Assembly (NCBI RefSeq): GCF_013032005.1
Contig: NZ_WQBE01000003.1
Coordinates: 1 to 64,000 of the forward strand
DNA from: Ruegeria atlantica
Lineage (GTDB): Bacteria > Pseudomonadota > Alphaproteobacteria > Rhodobacterales > Rhodobacteraceae
Reading direction: 5' to 3'
DNA: 64,000 bases
The translations under genes were made by a program, and so were the position numbers. This document shows positions 53,025 through 61,399 of the stretch, piece after piece. The notes below the pieces were generated by a model. That model made no database searches, was not told where the DNA came from, and worked only from the letters and a program-made list of their open reading frames with translations. Numbering within the stretch: position 1 is the stretch's first letter; each line of letters opens with the position of its first letter.

Positions 53025-54460
53025 CGGATGTTTCCCGGCCAACAGGCGAGGATAAGCCTGAAATCATCATACTCGGTGCCGGACCCGCTGGTCTGGCCGC
53101 AGCATACGCCCTGACCGGGCAGGCAAAGGTGACCGTGATCGAACGCGCACCCATTGCAGGCGGCAATTCGGCCTCGTTCCCGGTCGAAGGCGTGATTTGC
53201 GATTATGGCTCGCACCGGTTTCACCCTGCGGCAGAGCCTGAGGTGCTGCAGGATGTGAAAACGCTGTTGGGTGACGATCTGCTGCTGCGCCCGCGCCATG
53301 GGCGCATCCGGCTGGGCGGCAAATGGATTCACTTCCCGCTGAAACTGACCGACGCGCTTATGCGCCTGCCCAAGCCCTTTGCCGCGTCACTGATCGGGGA
53401 CATGGTGCTGAAACCCTTTCGCAAGAAAAGCACGGGCCCCGAGACATTCTCGACCGTGCTTTATGACGGGTTGGGGCCAACGATTTCGGACAATTTCTAT
53501 TTCCCCTACGTGCGCAAACTCTGGGGGCTGGATCCGGAAAAGCTGGCCGTCAAGCTGGCCGAACGCCGGGTCGGCAGCGGATCGGTCGGCAAGATCCTGA
53601 TGAAGATGCTGCGCCTGGTGCCGGGGCTGCGCAGCGAAACCGCCGGGCGGTTTTTCTATCCGCGCAAAGGGTTCGGACAAATCTCGGACGCAATGCTTGA
53701 AAGCGCGCGCATAAATGGCGCCACCTTCATGTTCAACACCGAAATCACTGGGATTGACCGCGACGGCGACCGTATCACCGGGTTGACGATCCGCGACGGC
53801 GACAGCGAGCGGCATGTGACCGGCGATCTGATCCTGTCGACCATTCCTCTGACCGGGTTGACGCGCCTGATCGACGCCCCTCCGCCGGAAGTGGTCGATG
53901 CCGCCCGCGCCATCCGATTTAGGGGCATGATCCTGCTTTATCTGGTACTCGAGACAGACCAGTTCACCGAGTTCGACGCGCATTACTTTCCGGAATTGTC
54001 GATCCCGATCAGCCGGATGTCAGAACCCAAGAACTATAACGCCAGTGGCGCGCCGAAGGGCGTGACCGTGCTGTGCGCCGAACTGCCCTGCGACCCGGAT
54101 GAAAAGTGGTGGTCCATGTCCGACGAAGAACTGGGGCAGGAGTTCACCAAATGGCTGGACCAGTTGGGTCTGCCGGTTACAGTTCCCGTCCGCTGCTGCG
54201 AAACTCGGCGGCTAAGCCACGCCTATCCGGTTTACGACGTAGGGTACGAGGCGCGGTTTGATACGGTTGATCAGTGGCTTTCAAATCTGGACGGATTGCT
54301 TGTATTCGGGCGGCAGGGTTTGTTCGCCCATGACAACACGCATCACGCCTTTGCCATGGCCTATGGCGCGGCGGATTGCATCAACGGCAAAGGTCAGGTC
54401 GACCGCGCGAAATGGAATAAATATCGCGAAGTCTTTGCCACCCATGTGGTGGAAGACTGA
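53021..54460 (+). CDS. FAD-dependent oxidoreductase, protoporphyrinogen oxidase/UGM-like
   Basis: A 479-residue flavoprotein. IIILGAGPAGLAAAYAL (about residues 13-29), then AGGNSASFPVEGVICDYGSH, is the usual COG1232 FAD-binding opening. The C-terminal LLVFGRQGLFAHDNTHHAF matches the last FAD motif. It is homologous to the protein at 38670 but clearly divergent. GTG 53021 is preferred because AGGAAG lies seven bases upstream; GTG 53015 is too near. It is translationally coupled to the LPG_TM-like gene, and the deacetylase gene follows after 2 bp. It may oxidise or isomerise a lipid-linked sugar. Confidence 0.75.
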   Translation: MTDVSRPTGEDKPEIIILGAGPAGLAAAYALTGQAKVTVIERAPIAGGNSASFPVEGVICDYGSHRFHPAAEPEVLQDVKTLLGDDLLLRPRHGRIRLGGKWIHFPLKLTDALMRLPKPFAASLIGDMVLKPFRKKSTGPETFSTVLYDGLGPTISDNFYFPYVRKLWGLDPEKLAVKLAERRVGSGSVGKILMKMLRLVPGLRSETAGRFFYPRKGFGQISDAMLESARINGATFMFNTEITGIDRDGDRITGLTIRDGDSERHVTGDLILSTIPLTGLTRLIDAPPPEVVDAARAIRFRGMILLYLVLETDQFTEFDAHYFPELSIPISRMSEPKNYNASGAPKGVTVLCAELPCDPDEKWWSMSDEELGQEFTKWLDQLGLPVTVPVRCCETRRLSHAYPVYDVGYEARFDTVDQWLSNLDGLLVFGRQGLFAHDNTHHAFAMAYGAADCINGKGQVDRAKWNKYREVFATHVVED

Positions 54461-54462
54461 CC

Positions 54463-55206
54463 ATGACCGCCTGGCAGGCCGATATCCTGATGTATCATTC
54501 GATCTCGGATGCGCCTGGACCGACCTCAATCGCGCCCGAAGTGTTCAAGGCTCAGGTGCAAGCGTTGGCGGACTCGGGCCTGCCGGTGGTCACACCCGAT
54601 GCGCTGGTCAACCCGTCGGCCCCCCGCGTAGTCATCATCAGTTTCGACGACGGGTTTGAAGATTTCGCTGATACCGCCTGGCCCATTCTGCGCGATCATG
54701 GCTTCTGCCCCATCGTCTATCTGCCCTCGGGCCTGATGGGAGGGATGGACTACTGGGTCGGAGGCAACATCCCCCCCCGCCCCCTGATGGATTGGGACAG
54801 GATCGAAGCCCTGGCAGGGGAAGGGGTCTGTTTTGGCGCGCATAGTGTCAACCATCCCGATCTCACCACGCTGGATACGCTCATGCTGGAAGAGGAAGTA
54901 AGTGGCTCCGGTCAGGACATTGCCGCGCGGCTGGGCCAGCCTGTCCGGCATTTCGCACCGCCTTACGGCGCGTCGAACAACAGCGTACTCAGACAGATCG
55001 CTCAGCATTACGACACTTCGGTCGGCACCAGGCTGGGCGTGGCCAAGGCGGGGGACGATATCCACGATCTGCCCCGGCTCGAGATGTTTTACTTTACCGA
55101 CATCGCCCGTTGGAAAGCGCATTTGGAAGGGCGCGGCAAAGCCTATCTGACGGCGCGCAAGACAATGCGAGGGGTGCGCGCGGCAATACGCGGGCAACCG
55201 TGGTGA
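54463..55206 (+). CDS. NodB-type polysaccharide deacetylase (second)
   Basis: A 247-residue deacetylase. Motif 1 SFDDGFED (residues 60-67; Asp63), motif 2 GAHSVNHPDL (125-134; His127 and His131) and motif 3 FAPPYGASN are intact. It opens with DILMYHSISDAPG, a common start of the family. There is no signal peptide. It begins two bp after the flavoprotein stop, so it is likely part of the trio operon. Compared with the protein at 4204 it has the more canonical HxxNHP motif. A different acetylated substrate is likely. Confidence 0.85.
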   Translation: MTAWQADILMYHSISDAPGPTSIAPEVFKAQVQALADSGLPVVTPDALVNPSAPRVVIISFDDGFEDFADTAWPILRDHGFCPIVYLPSGLMGGMDYWVGGNIPPRPLMDWDRIEALAGEGVCFGAHSVNHPDLTTLDTLMLEEEVSGSGQDIAARLGQPVRHFAPPYGASNNSVLRQIAQHYDTSVGTRLGVAKAGDDIHDLPRLEMFYFTDIARWKAHLEGRGKAYLTARKTMRGVRAAIRGQPW

Positions 55207-55300
55207 ACAGATATTTTCCGCCTGCGGCTATAGCCGGATACGCAGCGCGGGTTGTACGATCCGGGTATATTGGTTTTGAACAAGTAACAGGTACGAACAA

Positions 55301-56272
55301 ATGCATATTCTGGTTACCGGTGGCGCCGGGTTTATTGGCTCTCATCTGACGGAACGGCTGATCCGGGATGGCCACACGGTCACGGTCTTTGATGATCTTT
55401 CGACCGGACGGCTGGCAAATCTGGCCTCGGTTGCGGACCACCCAAATTTCACATTCACGGAAGGCTCAATTCTGGATCGCCAGATGGTCACCGATCTAGT
55501 TCGCCCGGCTGACGTCGTTTTTCATCTGGCCGCCGCCGTTGGTGTCAAACTGATCATGGATGAACCCAGCCGCTCGATCCTGACCAATGTCGCCGGCACC
55601 GAGAATGTTCTGGATGCGGCCTTGCCGAGCAAGACCTATACATTTGTCGCCTCCACTTCCGAGGTTTACGGGAAAAGTACAAAATTCCCATTTCAGGAAG
55701 ACGACGATCTGACCATCGGTGCCACGCGCAACCTGCGCTGGTCCTATGCCTGTGCCAAAACGCTGGATGAGTTTCTGGCGCTGGCCCATGCCCGTGAATC
55801 CGGCTTGCCAGTCACGGTTCTGCGGTTCTTCAACACCACCGGGCCGCGACAGACAGGGCGCTATGGCATGGTGTTGCCAAATTTCGTGAAAGCCGCGCTG
55901 GAGGGTGCGCCCCTGATGGTGCATGGCAGCGGCGAGCAGTCGCGTTGCTTCGGTCATGTGGCCGATGTCGTCAAGGCGTTGGGGTTGCTGATGAACGCAC
56001 CACAGGCAAAAGGCGAGGTGTTTAATATCGGCTCGAACGAAGAAGTCACAATCCGCGCTTTGGCTGAAAAGGTCATTGAACTCACCGGGTCCAACTCGGA
56101 AATCCGCTATGTTCCCTATGACGCGGTATATCCCGAAGGGTTCGAGGATATGCAGCGCCGGCTGCCCGATGTGTCAAAGCTGGAGCGCGTCACTGGATTC
56201 CGCCCGATGCGCACGCTGCAGCAGACTATCGAAGATATCATAACCGAAATGCAGTCCCCGGTTTCCGCATGA
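55301..56272 (+). CDS. NAD-dependent epimerase/dehydratase (GalE/UXS-like)
   Basis: A 323-residue extended [23 protein letters not shown] (residues 3-22), VVFHLAAAVGVKLIMDEPSR, FVASTSEVYGKST and the active site with YACAKTLDEFLAL (YxxxK). LRFFNTTGPRQTGRYGMVLP matches the GalE/UDP-GlcA-4-epimerase-like branch. It probably interconverts a UDP-hexose or UDP-uronate. AGG lies shortly before the ATG. A short 94-bp gap separates it from the deacetylase. It is followed after 18 bp by the GMC oxidoreductase gene. Confidence 0.8.
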   Translation: MHILVTGGAGFIGSHLTERLIRDGHTVTVFDDLSTGRLANLASVADHPNFTFTEGSILDRQMVTDLVRPADVVFHLAAAVGVKLIMDEPSRSILTNVAGTENVLDAALPSKTYTFVASTSEVYGKSTKFPFQEDDDLTIGATRNLRWSYACAKTLDEFLALAHARESGLPVTVLRFFNTTGPRQTGRYGMVLPNFVKAALEGAPLMVHGSGEQSRCFGHVADVVKALGLLMNAPQAKGEVFNIGSNEEVTIRALAEKVIELTGSNSEIRYVPYDAVYPEGFEDMQRRLPDVSKLERVTGFRPMRTLQQTIEDIITEMQSPVSA

Positions 56273-56290
56273 GCCGTCAGGTTCCCATCT

Positions 56291-57820
56291 GTGACTGATC
56301 TGGTGATCGGCTCCGGGCCGTCCGGCGTGTCTGTGGCCATGGCTCTTCTGAACCGGGGGCGTCAGGTTCTGATGCTGGATCCGGGCGGCAGGCTGGAGGC
56401 CCCGGCGCAAGACCGCCGTGACAAGCTTGCGGCTTCGGATCCCGACACCTGGTCTGTTGATGACCAAAAAAAATGGCAGGCCCCTCAATTCGACACACCG
56501 CCCGGGCAGGTGCGCCGGTTCGGGTCGGATTTCGCCATGGTGCCGGGGGCCGACACGCTGGTGTCGCCCGAACGGATCGGGTTGCGGGCCTCACATGCGG
56601 TGGGCGGGCTGTCCAATCTCTGGGGTTCGGCGGTTCTGCCCAACCGCGCCGAGGACATCGCGGACTGGCCGATTGGAATTGACGATCTGGCTCCGCATTA
56701 CCGCGCCGTCGCCGAATTTCTTCCCGTAAGCGGCCAGCAGGATGCATTGCAGACCCTGTTCCCCGCCCTTTCGATGCAGGACCGGGTGCCGCTGACCCCG
56801 TCCCCACAGGCGCAGCAGTTGTTGCAGCGTCTGGAGCATCAGAAAACCAGCCTGTCAGAACTGGGCGCCCATGCCGGACTGGCGCGTCTGGCCGTTGACC
56901 CCGGATGCCAATATTGCGGCCAGTGCCTACATGGATGCCCTTGGGGGTACATCTATTCAGCCCAAAAGACGTTCGATGATTTGCGCCATCACTCTGCGTT
57001 TCAGTACCGCACCGGTCTGGCCCGCCGGTTCGAGGAACATGCCGACCATGTCGCGGTGACGCTGGATAATGGGGAAACCCTGCAAGCGACTCGTGTCTTT
57101 GTCGCCGCCGGGGTTCTGGAAACAGCGCGTCTGTTCCTGGCCTCATCGCCGGACCCAACCACCGGTTTGCAATTGCAGGACAGTCAGCATTTCTTTCTAC
57201 CCAGCCTGCACCGCTGGCTCGCTCCGCGCCGTCCGGATCAAAGGCCCTACCACACCTTGCCACAGATTTTCATCGAGCTCGACGATCCCGAAATCTCGCC
57301 CCATCTGGTCCATGCCCAGATTTATACCTGGAACGAATTTTTTGCGCATGATCTGATCAACAGCTACAGCTCTAAACTGCCCAGATCGGCCCCTTTGTGG
57401 CGGCGGCTGGCGCGGCGGCTGATCGTGGCACAGGCCTTTCTGCATTCCGCCCATTCCGCCTGGATCAATCTGACGCTGGCCGCTGACGGGCGGCTTGTCC
57501 CGACTGTGAAATCCAATGACGAAACCGCAACGGTCATGGAGCAGGCAACATCCCGGTTGGCACAGGTCATGAAGCTGGCGGGGCTTATCCCGCTGAGGTT
57601 CGCCCGCCGTCCGGGCGATGTGGGATCAAGCTTTCACGTCGGCGGCTCGGTTCCCATGGCCAAAGCGCCCAGTGCGGGGCAATCCGACATCCTCGGGCGA
57701 CCCAAAGGGTTGTCACGGGTACATCTTGTTGACGCCTCAAGCCTGCCCAGCATCCCGGCCACAACCATCACCTTCTCGGTCATGGCCAATGCCCATCGCA
57801 TCGGAACGCTGACACCCTAG
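56291..57820 (+). CDS. GMC-type FAD oxidoreductase with ferredoxin-like cysteine motif
   Basis: A 509-residue flavoprotein. LVIGSGPSGVSVAMALL at the start is the FAD Rossmann motif; AGVLETARLFLAS and the C-terminal SSFHVGGSVPM and DASSLPSIPATT are GMC-family elements. In between, CQYCGQCLHGCPWG (Cys206, 209, 212, 216) has the C-x2-C-x2-C-x3-C-P spacing of a [4Fe-4S] ferredoxin site. Some GMC relatives carry a similar patch. It could oxidise a sugar hydroxyl and pass electrons to a quinone or another protein rather than to oxygen; that is inference. The GTG start lies 18 bp after the epimerase gene. Confidence 0.75.
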   Translation: MTDLVIGSGPSGVSVAMALLNRGRQVLMLDPGGRLEAPAQDRRDKLAASDPDTWSVDDQKKWQAPQFDTPPGQVRRFGSDFAMVPGADTLVSPERIGLRASHAVGGLSNLWGSAVLPNRAEDIADWPIGIDDLAPHYRAVAEFLPVSGQQDALQTLFPALSMQDRVPLTPSPQAQQLLQRLEHQKTSLSELGAHAGLARLAVDPGCQYCGQCLHGCPWGYIYSAQKTFDDLRHHSAFQYRTGLARRFEEHADHVAVTLDNGETLQATRVFVAAGVLETARLFLASSPDPTTGLQLQDSQHFFLPSLHRWLAPRRPDQRPYHTLPQIFIELDDPEISPHLVHAQIYTWNEFFAHDLINSYSSKLPRSAPLWRRLARRLIVAQAFLHSAHSAWINLTLAADGRLVPTVKSNDETATVMEQATSRLAQVMKLAGLIPLRFARRPGDVGSSFHVGGSVPMAKAPSAGQSDILGRPKGLSRVHLVDASSLPSIPATTITFSVMANAHRIGTLTP

Positions 57821-57828
57821 CGCTCAAT

Positions 57829-59109
57829 TCATGCAAGTGATGCTGCACGCGCTCCGTTCTCGAACGCACCGGACTCCAGAGCCGCAGAAAGCGCCCGATC
57901 ACCTTTTCCATGCGCCGCACGCGCCAGCGCCGCACCATAGGCTTCAAGCACAGAGGTCTCATGCCAAATGTCCAGAAAGGCATTGCGCGCCGCAGTTACC
58001 TGCACCCCGCGCTGGTCCGGCTGGTGCTGCAATTCACGCATCGCCGCGATCAAATCATCCTCGGTTTCAAACAGCGACCCACCCCCGGCCCGCTCCACGA
58101 TCTCGGGGAATGGGCCCAACCGACGGGCAATCACCGGCGTGCCCAGACGGAAGCTTTCAATCAGGATGATGCCGAACGTCTCATAGCAAACCGACGGAAC
58201 GATTAACCCGATCGCACCGCGGTAATAGGCGTTAAGCTCCTCAAGGGTTTTGCGGCCCAGGAATTTAATCCGGTCATTGCCTGCGGCTTGGCTCTTTAAC
58301 TCATCCGCATAGTCACCGTCGCCCAGGATCAGCAGATCGGCATCCGAATAGCGGTCAAAGGCCGGAAACACATCTTGCAACCCTTTAATCTTTTCCAGAC
58401 GTCCGACGAACAGGAAATAGGGGCGCTCATGGGCCGCTGGTTCTGGCAGGTCGCTCTGATCGAGATCGGGCAGGAAATAGGGCAGCACCTGCATGTCTTG
58501 CCGCAGACCGAATTCGCGATGTTTGGCGCGGCTGAATTCGCTTTTTGCAATGATCAGATCCATATGATCCAGCGCCCGGTCCAGCGCGCCGGTATAGCGC
58601 CACAGCTGCGGCGGACGTTTGTGATTCAGCACGCAGCGTAGGCATTGGCGCGCGTCGCACAGCTCGCGCCCGTACCGCCACAGAACATGGGTGGGGCAGA
58701 CCAGCCAATGCTCGTGCGCCTCATAAACTTTTAGCCCCTCACCCATCGGCAACAGGCCGGGTCCTCCGATCAGGGATGTATTGTTGTGCCAGATGATATC
58801 CGGTTTCCGTTCGGCCAGTATCTCGCGGATGCGGGCTGCGTGTACAACAGGTCGGCCCAGCTGCTGGGTCAGCAGGTTCGACATCATACCATTGCGGCTG
58901 CGCAGCCCGATCCGCCGCACCCCATCGGGGTCGCCCTCGGCCTGCGGCTTGCCGCCCAAGATCAAATAGCTGTCTTCGTCATGCACCACCGTCACATCGT
59001 GACCGCGCGCCACAAGCGCCCGGGCCATGCGCTGAATCCCTATGGCGTCACCGCCAAAGGAATAGGGCGGGTAAAATGTGGTGAACATCAGAATGCGCAG
59101 CGACTGCAT
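57829..59109 (-). CDS. Family 4 glycosyltransferase
   Basis: A 426-residue GT-B enzyme. It opens RILMFTTFYPPYSFGGDAIG. YFLFVGRLEKIKGLQDVFPA, ILGDGDYADELKS, IKFLGRKTLEELNAYYRGA and SVCYETFGIILIESFRLGTP (EX7E) define the GT4 C-domain. CDARQCLRCV in the N-domain is a cysteine-rich insert with pairs of Cys that may bind a metal. The ATG at 59109 is used because the longer frame adds an unlikely N-terminus; no strong ribosome-binding site is seen. It is convergent with the GMC gene. Confidence 0.8.
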   Translation of the reverse strand: MQSLRILMFTTFYPPYSFGGDAIGIQRMARALVARGHDVTVVHDEDSYLILGGKPQAEGDPDGVRRIGLRSRNGMMSNLLTQQLGRPVVHAARIREILAERKPDIIWHNNTSLIGGPGLLPMGEGLKVYEAHEHWLVCPTHVLWRYGRELCDARQCLRCVLNHKRPPQLWRYTGALDRALDHMDLIIAKSEFSRAKHREFGLRQDMQVLPYFLPDLDQSDLPEPAAHERPYFLFVGRLEKIKGLQDVFPAFDRYSDADLLILGDGDYADELKSQAAGNDRIKFLGRKTLEELNAYYRGAIGLIVPSVCYETFGIILIESFRLGTPVIARRLGPFPEIVERAGGGSLFETEDDLIAAMRELQHQPDQRGVQVTAARNAFLDIWHETSVLEAYGAALARAAHGKGDRALSAALESGAFENGARAASLA

Positions 59110-59328
59110 GTGAATTGTACCAAACAACCAATAACTTTCAGGTATGAAACACGATCCCTGCGACAATCGAAAGGATCAAGCCATATGGACACTCAGATAG
59201 CCACCGGTGTTGCGGACATGCTGCAAACATACGCAGGCTGTCACGGGCCATGACCACAGCATGTGCAAATGCTGTGCGCATGCTATGATCGGGGAATAGT
59301 TCAGAAAATTGGCTCGATCCCGCTTCAG

Positions 59329-60471
59329 ATGCAGACCTCTTCCTCTTCAGACCCCCTTCATGTTGTCGAAATGGGCACCCAGTTCGGTATGGGCGGCATC
59401 ACCCGGCATATCCTAGGGCTGAGCGATTGGCTGCAGGCACACGATCATCGTGTCACGCTGGCCGGCACCGCCGATATCTGGGCCGGGCCTGACCAGCAGC
59501 CGGATTTTCTTGACCTGCCGACCCGCTATGTCGCGGGCGATGGCGGCAGCATCGCGAACCGGCTGCGTCATACGGCAGTCGCGGCCTGGCGGTTGCGGCG
59601 CTGGCTGGCGGACAATCCGGTCGATCTGATCCACTGCCATGAATCTGCCCCAGCCCTGGTCGCCAATCTGGCCCGCACTGGACGACGCATTCCGGTGGCC
59701 GTCACCTATCACGGGTCCGAGCCCGAGCGGATCGCCGCATTCGGCGGGATTGCCGCGAAATGCGATCTGGTGATCACGCCCAGTCATCGGTCCGCCGAGG
59801 ATCTGGCCACCATCGGCAATGTGCCGCAGGACAAGCTGAAAGTCATCGGTCTGGGAGTCTCCCCTCCGCCTGAGGACAGCGCAGAAGACATTGCCAGCCT
59901 GCGCGCCGAGTTGCTTGGCGATGGTGACCGGGTGATCGTCACACTGGCCCGTCTGCTGCCGCAAAAGGGGATCGACATTCTGATCGACTGCGTCGCACGG
60001 ATGAAAGACATCCATCCGGGCTATCGTTTCATCGTTGCAGGTGACGGACCGGATGAGGCGCAACTGCATGCGCTGGCGCAGGAAAAAGGGTTGGGTAAGC
60101 ACCTGCGCTTCATTGGTCGCACCGACAAGCCGATCCGGCTCCTGCGGGCGGCGGATCTGTTCCTGTTGACCTCGCGATGGGAGGCGCTGCCCTTCACCAT
60201 TGCCGAGGCGTTCCAGGCCGGAACCCCGGCGGTGGCCACCGCCTGTTCCGGCGTGGTCGAACTGATTGATGACAGTGTTGGCGCGGTCGTGCCCATCGCC
60301 GATATCGATGCGATCTGCGCTGCCGTGGCGGATGTCTTGTCAGACGAAGACCGCCGCCGAACCCTTGCGGAAAATGCTTTGAAACGCAGCCGCGAAGACC
60401 GGTTCGATCCGGATTGGGTGCACCAGCAATTCGAAAAGACTTATTACGATCTAGCAGGCCGCCAAAAGTGA
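59329..60471 (+). CDS. Family 4 glycosyltransferase
   Basis: A 380-residue GT-B enzyme. HVVEMGTQFGMGGITRHILG is the glycine-rich acceptor side; VTLARLLPQKGIDILIDCVA, VAGDGPDEAQLHALAQEKGL and SRWEALPFTIAEAFQAGTPA (EX7E) bind the donor. It stands alone on the plus strand between minus-strand genes, convergent with the GT2 gene at 60479 (7 bp gap). ATG 59329 is preferred; a GTG at 59263 would add 22 residues. No ribosome-binding site is strong. Donor and acceptor are unknown. Confidence 0.8.
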   Translation: MQTSSSSDPLHVVEMGTQFGMGGITRHILGLSDWLQAHDHRVTLAGTADIWAGPDQQPDFLDLPTRYVAGDGGSIANRLRHTAVAAWRLRRWLADNPVDLIHCHESAPALVANLARTGRRIPVAVTYHGSEPERIAAFGGIAAKCDLVITPSHRSAEDLATIGNVPQDKLKVIGLGVSPPPEDSAEDIASLRAELLGDGDRVIVTLARLLPQKGIDILIDCVARMKDIHPGYRFIVAGDGPDEAQLHALAQEKGLGKHLRFIGRTDKPIRLLRAADLFLLTSRWEALPFTIAEAFQAGTPAVATACSGVVELIDDSVGAVVPIADIDAICAAVADVLSDEDRRRTLAENALKRSREDRFDPDWVHQQFEKTYYDLAGRQK

Positions 60472-60478
60472 CCGCAGA

Positions 60479-61399
60479 TCAGGGGCGTTTGGTGATGTAG
60501 CCCCAGACCTCGCCCAGCGTCCACGCCGTCGACAGCAGCATGACATAAGGCAGCGTCTTGAGGTACCGCATCCCCCGCCCCTTACTGGCTTGCAGCTTAT
60601 AGTGACGCACCCAAAGCAGTGGCGGAATCAGTGGCCCCGCAAGGATCAACATCAGGCGCTTTGCGTTGCTTTGATTGCGCACCCGGATTTCACCGAACAG
60701 GCGGCCCCAATCGAACCGCTCGGGCAGCAATTCCCGAAATGTCGCCCTGGGCCGGTGGTGATGCACGACCACCTCGTTTGAGAGCCACAGCTCCTCGCCC
60801 TGTTCGATCAGGTGCCAGTGCACGATCGGCTCGTGATAGCGGTCTTTCCACAGGTGCTGCGTCTCATCCAGCGCCTTGCGGCTATAGGTCAGGTTCACGT
60901 CCGACACCCAATCCGCCGGGCCGGTCTCAAACGGTCGCCCATAGCGGCCGAAATCGGTGACGTAAAAGGCCCAGTTCAGCGGGCTGACCGGCTCCATGCA
61001 TTCAATTGCACCGCCAATCACGTTCTTTCCGGTCTCTGCATACAACCGCACGATGGTGCGCGCCCAGTCGGATTGCGGCAGACCCCGGTCTTCGAGAATA
61101 CCGATGATATCGCCCGTGGCCGCGGCCAGCCCGGCTGACCGGCGACGATCATAAAGCTCGTGCTTACCCGCCTCCGAGGTGATCGGGCGGATGGGGTCGA
61201 TCACGCCAAGGTCCAGAAACCGCACCTCGGGGTAATCATCGGCGTATTGGGCGACATCGGCAACGCTGGCGTCATAGGGAATGATCACATCCAGCGGCGG
61301 CGGATCGTCGAAACTGCGCACCGCTTCAAGGAAATCCCGTACATAGCTGCCGCCTTGCACGATGGTCAGAACGATAGAAAGGGTCGGATCGCTGCTCAT
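60479..61399 (-). CDS. Family 2 glycosyltransferase
   Basis: A 306-residue GT2-like protein. LSIVLTIVQGGSYVRDFLEA and LDVIIPYDASVADVAQYADD replace the usual opening. DIIGILEDRGLPQSDWART carries the DxD-like EDR site. VSDVNLTYSRKALDE and EQGEELWLSNEVVVHHHRPR form the base region. The C-terminal half has two hydrophobic stretches. It overlaps the Gfo/Idh/MocA gene by ATGA and is translated with it. The ED instead of DxD at the metal site is unusual, so activity may be altered. Confidence 0.7.
   Translation of the reverse strand: MSSDPTLSIVLTIVQGGSYVRDFLEAVRSFDDPPPLDVIIPYDASVADVAQYADDYPEVRFLDLGVIDPIRPITSEAGKHELYDRRRSAGLAAATGDIIGILEDRGLPQSDWARTIVRLYAETGKNVIGGAIECMEPVSPLNWAFYVTDFGRYGRPFETGPADWVSDVNLTYSRKALDETQHLWKDRYHEPIVHWHLIEQGEELWLSNEVVVHHHRPRATFRELLPERFDWGRLFGEIRVRNQSNAKRLMLILAGPLIPPLLWVRHYKLQASKGRGMRYLKTLPYVMLLSTAWTLGEVWGYITKRP

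Noticed and set aside
52038..53042. 334-codon minus-strand frame opposite the LPG_TM-like gene
   Set aside because: Gln/Arg/His-rich antisense translation of a GC-rich membrane-protein gene; no domain, and the sense frame has the family motifs.
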